NCBI GenBank assembly: GCA_004556975.1
Contig: SFFD01000032.1
Location: 1 to 25,370 of the forward strand
Length of the DNA stretch: 25,370 nt
Direction of reading: 5' to 3'
DNA from: Oscillospiraceae bacterium
GTDB taxonomy: Bacteria; Bacillota; Clostridia; Oscillospirales; Ruminococcaceae
Shown here: in pieces, positions 23,162 to 25,370 of the stretch
How positions within the stretch are numbered: position 1 is the first letter of the stretch
How the letters are laid out: every line of letters begins with the position of its first letter
The notes under the pieces: generated by a model
Database searches by the model: none
Seen by the model: only the letters and a program-made list of their open reading frames with translations
What the model was told of the DNA's origin: nothing
Made by a program: the position numbers and the translations under genes

Positions 23162-24355
23162 ATGAAATACGATTTTGAAACAGCAGTTGACAGAACAGGA
23201 AAAGACTCTCTTTCTGCAAACAGCATTCCGTGGGAAGCAGTTCCCGATGAAGGCTTTTCCGTAATTCCCATGTGGTGCGCGGATATGAGCTTTCCTGTTT
23301 CTCCGGCAATTATGCAGTCAATAAAAAAGCGCCTTGAAATGCCGAGCTTCGGCTATTATAATCTTTCTGACGAGTACTATGACAGCATTATAAGCTGGCA
23401 AAGCCGCCGCAATGGCGTTTCGGGGCTTTTGCCCGAGCATATAGGATATGAAAACGGCGTTCTCGGCGGAATATCCTCTGCAGTTCAGACATTTTCAGCA
23501 CCCGGCGAAAAAGTTTTGCTTCATTCACCCACGTATATCGGTTTTACCCGCGTTTTGAATGACCTTGGCCGCACCGCCGTGCATTCGGAACTGAAACGGG
23601 ACGAAAACGGCGTTTGGCGTATGGACTATGATGATATGGACAGAAAAATCAAAGAAAACCACATTCATCTTGCAATTCTCTGTTCCCCGCACAACCCCTG
23701 CGGAAGAGTCTGGGAACGCGAAGAATTAACCAAAGCCATGGAAGTCTTTGCCGCAAATGATTGCGTGGTAATCTCCGACGAAATCTGGTCGGATATAATT
23801 ATGCCCGGAAACAAGCATATTCCCACCCAGTCGGTTTCAGACGACGCCAAAATGCGTACCATTGCTTTCTATGCTCCAAGCAAGACGTTTTCTCTTGCAG
23901 GGCTTGTCGGCTCATATCATATAATATACAGCCCCTATCTTCGCGACAGAATGAACCGCCAAAGCGAAATCTGCCACTATAATAAATGCAATGTTCTTTC
24001 AATGCACGCGCTTATAGGCGCATATGGCAGCGATGGTGAGGAATGGGCAAACGAAATGATTAAGGTCATTGACGAAAATTTCCGCTTTGCCTGCGATTTT
24101 GTTTCAGAAAATTTCAGCGGCGTTAGATTTATGCGCCCCCAGGGTACATATATGCTTTTCCTTGACTGTTCCCGGTGGCTTCAGGAGCACGGCCTGACCC
24201 TTACCGAACTTGGCCACCGCGGCGTCCGTGCCGGAGTCATATGGCAAAACGGCGAAGCTTTCCTCGGTCCCGAATCCATACGAATGAACCTTTCTTTGCC
24301 GAAGGCGCTTCTTTCAGAAGCGCTGGAGCGCCTTAAAAAATACGCATTTATATGA
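23162..24355 (+). CDS. patB: PatB/MalY-family pyridoxal-phosphate C-S lyase (cystathionine beta-lyase type)
   Basis: This 397-residue fold-type I PLP enzyme of the MalY/PatB group cleaves cystathionine or cysteine to homocysteine or H2S, pyruvate and ammonia. The family start DFETAVDRTGKDSLKW-like and PMWCADMSFPVSPAI (36-50) are clear. PLP residues are Y125 in SPTYIGF, N178 in SPHNPCGR, D206 in ISDEIW, and the Schiff-base K241 in APSKTFSLAGL. The carboxylate Arg lies in SIRMNLSLP. It could fit methionine or sulfur metabolism alongside the metQNI operon, though it is transcribed separately. The alternative is another class I aminotransferase, but the MalY motifs make that unlikely. A GAGG site lies 9 nt upstream of the start. 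Confidence 0.92.
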   Translation: MKYDFETAVDRTGKDSLSANSIPWEAVPDEGFSVIPMWCADMSFPVSPAIMQSIKKRLEMPSFGYYNLSDEYYDSIISWQSRRNGVSGLLPEHIGYENGVLGGISSAVQTFSAPGEKVLLHSPTYIGFTRVLNDLGRTAVHSELKRDENGVWRMDYDDMDRKIKENHIHLAILCSPHNPCGRVWEREELTKAMEVFAANDCVVISDEIWSDIIMPGNKHIPTQSVSDDAKMRTIAFYAPSKTFSLAGLVGSYHIIYSPYLRDRMNRQSEICHYNKCNVLSMHALIGAYGSDGEEWANEMIKVIDENFRFACDFVSENFSGVRFMRPQGTYMLFLDCSRWLQEHGLTLTELGHRGVRAGVIWQNGEAFLGPESIRMNLSLPKALLSEALERLKKYAFI

Positions 24356-24359
24356 AAAA

Positions 24360-24511
24360 ACAGCCCTGCGGGAATCGGGCGAGTGTGCATAAAGCAATAA
24401 AATATCGACCCCCAAAAAAGCCGCCAACCGTGCGAATGACAAAGGACATGTTCCTCCCCGTCATCGGTTTGCCGCCGGAAGAGTCAGCGAAAGCTGTTAT
24501 CTAAATAATAG
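24360..24511 (+). ncRNA. Candidate structured RNA or 3' UTR after patB
   Basis: This non-coding stretch begins 5 nt after the patB stop. It has a stem AACCG..ATGAC/GTCATCGGTT (24426-24469, 5-nt bulge) whose loop carries TCCTCCCC, a second C-rich stretch ACCCCC at 24408-24413, and a hairpin CAGC-GAAA-GCTG (24485-24496). A strong terminator follows. C-rich unpaired loops are how several Firmicute sRNAs pair to Shine-Dalgarno sequences. I found no promoter and match no known RNA family, so it may be processed from the patB mRNA. Confidence 0.45.
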
Positions 24512-24550
24512 AAAATGTCCGGACAGAAAAAAATATGTTCGGACATTTTT
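24512..24550 (+). terminator. Strong intrinsic terminator
   Basis: About 14-bp stem AAAATGTCCGGACA/TGTTCGGACATTTT with an A-rich loop and trailing Ts. It ends the patB or candidate sRNA transcript. Confidence 0.85.
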
Positions 24551-24636
24551 CATATTTGCGGTAGAGAATTTTACAATCCTGTAATAAAATAATGAAAAAA
24601 AGGACAAACCGTAATCTGACAAAGGAGTGGAATTGT

Positions 24637-24786
24637 ATGAAAAAGGAAATAATAATAAAAATATTGTTGGTCATTGCTTTAATTTTAACCGTACTCAGCC
24701 TTGTTTTTCATAATGATATTACACTTATTATTGCAGCAGTCCTAATGGCAGTATGCATAGTAATTAGTTTTGCAAAGAAACAGTAA
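24637..24786 (+). CDS. Small two-helix membrane protein
   Basis: This 49-residue protein has two hydrophobic helices (~5-23 and ~28-44) separated by the short polar turn HNDI, and ends in KKQ. ATG 24637 is chosen because AAAGGAG lies 9 nt upstream; an in-frame upstream ATG lacks a ribosome site. I do not recognise a family. The pattern is that of many small Firmicute inner-membrane proteins of unknown function. The base composition is more AT-rich than the genes to its left. Confidence 0.65.
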   Translation: MKKEIIIKILLVIALILTVLSLVFHNDITLIIAAVLMAVCIVISFAKKQ

Positions 24787-24816
24787 CTTTCAGTTTATCA
24801 GAGAGATGAATCTGAA

Positions 24817-24918
24817 CTAAAAAGCTTTTGGAACTAAAGAAAATTCGTTATGGTGAGATACAATTTCTGAAATACACTCATTTAAACATTTTTTCAGATC
24901 ATCTGCAGTTAGATTCAT
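24817..24918 (-). CDS. 33-residue small ORF with a near-perfect ribosome binding site
   Basis: Minus-strand ATG 24918 follows AAAGGAGGT with a 7-nt gap, one of the best Shine-Dalgarno matches in the window. The peptide begins MNLTADDLKKC, is probably helical, has Cys11 and Cys15 one turn apart and a His-His pair at 22-23, and ends in PKAF. A TTGACA lies upstream at 24974-24969 but I see no -10 at the right distance. I recognise no family. It is convergent with the small membrane protein gene, 30 nt away. It might be a real small protein or the remnant start of a longer gene. Confidence 0.5.
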   Translation of the reverse strand: MNLTADDLKKCLNECISEIVSHHNEFSLVPKAF

Positions 24919-24996
24919 TTGCGTTACCTCCTTTAATCAAGGGGCTTCGCCGCAAATTTTACTGTGTTTGTCAAGTGTTTTTTGATTTTTGAACAT

Positions 24997-25031
24997 AAAA
25001 AAGCAGAATATGCATTTCTACGTATTCCACT
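24997..25031 (-). terminator. Minus-strand intrinsic terminator
   Basis: In minus-strand RNA a 13-bp stem (one C-A mismatch, a few G-U pairs) capped by a GAAA loop is followed by six Ts. It would end transcripts entering from the hairpin block at 25092-25224, which suggests that block is transcribed on the minus strand. Confidence 0.65.
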
Positions 25032-25091
25032 CTTTTCACTCTGAGATGATTATCCTTATCTTAATGACATTGGGGAATATACCTGCTTCTG

Positions 25092-25224
25092 TTTTTTACT
25101 CTATAGGAAACTTCGCTTCCATAGAGTAAAAATCCTCCGGGAGGATGCGCACTCCGGCGAAAGCTGAAGATGTCGCAGGCGACCGCCGGAGGCGCAAGAG
25201 TTTCGCTCGCAGAACTCTTTGTTC
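25092..25224. repeat. Block of four consecutive inverted repeats, likely a dispersed non-coding repeat element
   Basis: Four inverted repeats lie end to end: TTTTTACTCTAT/ATAGAGTAAAAA (25093-25132, with inner GGAA/TTCC), ATCCTCC/GGAGGAT (25132-25146), GCGC.CTCCGGCG/CGCCGGAGGCGC (25147-25195, enclosing GTCGC/GCGAC), and AAGAGTT/AACTCTT (25196-25219). GC content rises sharply against the AT-rich surroundings. Nearly every base can pair. It may be a REP/MITE-like element or a structured RNA. There is no transposase. Confidence 0.7.
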
Positions 25225-25269
25225 TAGCAATGAAATTCGCAAAGTTAATCTCGTTTCTGCATAAATATA

Positions 25270-25330
25270 TTGACAAAAGTATCAGAATGTGATTATATTT
25301 AAATATGAACATATGAATAATTGTTCATAT
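25270..25330 (+). promoter_or_regulatory. Promoter with inverted-repeat operator before the right-edge gene
   Basis: Perfect TTGACA (25270-25275) and TATATT (25294-25299), spacer 18 bp. Just downstream lies ATATGAAC (25303-25310)...GTTCATAT (25323-25330) with a 12-nt centre. TGAACA/TGTTCA inverted repeats of this look are bound by ArsR/SmtB-type metal repressors; a repressor bound here would block initiation. Confidence 0.65.
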
Positions 25331-25362
25331 GAAAAGATTTAACCAGCCAGGAGGATATAGAT

Positions 25363-25370
25363 ATGAAGAA
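25363..25370 (+). CDS. Start of a gene cut by the right edge
   Basis: ATG 25363 follows AGGAGG with an 8-nt gap and is preceded by a promoter and operator. Only two full codons (Met-Lys) are visible, so the product cannot be named. The operator hints at a metal-responsive regulator or transporter (inferred). Confidence 0.55.

Larger units (their letters stand above)
24919..25362. other. Gene-poor region with minus-strand terminator, hairpin block and promoter
   Basis: This 444-bp stretch has no protein gene I can support. It holds, in order, a TTGACA box, a minus-strand terminator, a block of four hairpins and the promoter/operator of the gene at the right edge. The 83-residue minus-strand frame across it lacks a ribosome site. 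Confidence 0.6.

Noticed and set aside
24356..24511. A tRNA, tmRNA, 6S RNA or known riboswitch after patB
   Set aside because: No cloverleaf, CCA end, 6S bubble or known aptamer core could be matched; it is kept only as an unassigned structured RNA candidate.
25061..25312. 83-residue minus-strand frame over the hairpin block
   Set aside because: It has no ribosome site, its start overlaps the operator of the right-edge gene, and most of it is the translation of inverted repeats.

Overview
The window looks like the chromosome of a spore-forming Firmicute of the class Clostridia, probably a gut member of the Oscillospirales (Ruminococcaceae-like). The evidence is an intact spoIIE, T-box control of a methionine transporter, AAGGAG-type ribosome binding sites, intrinsic terminators, and the Firmicute cluster yicC-remA-gmk-rpoZ-coaBC. 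GC content is moderate (my estimate is just under 50%). Assignment below class level is inference.

Layout. 1-4404 (minus): the first 1468 residues of a very large secreted GH20 glycosidase, running off the left edge. 4630-7813 (minus): the overlapping operon yicC, remA, gmk, rpoZ, coaBC, which joins RNA turnover, matrix/biofilm regulation, GMP phosphorylation, the RNA polymerase omega subunit and coenzyme A synthesis. 8027-9403 (plus): glyS behind a near-consensus promoter. 9294-10147: an array in which the last ~35 codons of glyS plus its terminator are repeated in tandem, four more full copies and a fragment, running into the 3' end of a minus-strand XRE-family membrane regulator (10070-10999). 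11362-11787 (plus): a GNAT acetyltransferase. 12113-15250 (minus): a methionine ABC transporter operon, consensus promoter, T-box, 18-codon ORF, metQ, intercistronic hairpin, metN, metI. 15306-17618 (minus): spoIIE with a candidate long-spacer, Spo0A-type promoter. 17814-21191 (plus): trpS, ymdB and an orphan family-5 solute-binding lipoprotein. 21358-22998 (plus): fakA-like DAK2 protein. 23162-24355 (plus): PatB/MalY C-S lyase, then a structured RNA candidate and a terminator. 24637-25370: two very small ORFs, a block of consecutive hairpins resembling a dispersed repeat, and a promoter with an inverted-repeat operator in front of a gene cut by the right edge.

Two observations stand out. First, the MetQ lipoprotein appears circularly permuted: the half that is C-terminal in ordinary MetQ follows the signal peptide, and the ordinary N-terminal half comes last. 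Second, the glyS tail-plus-terminator array places six complete terminators in series, with pairing-preserving changes between copies, and has replaced the C-terminus of the neighbouring regulator with antisense glyS sequence. Lesser points are a spoIIE promoter with 22-bp spacing, a 31-bp palindrome inside spoIIE, a CoaBC with Phe where the usual Asn lies, and a possible C-rich-loop sRNA after patB.
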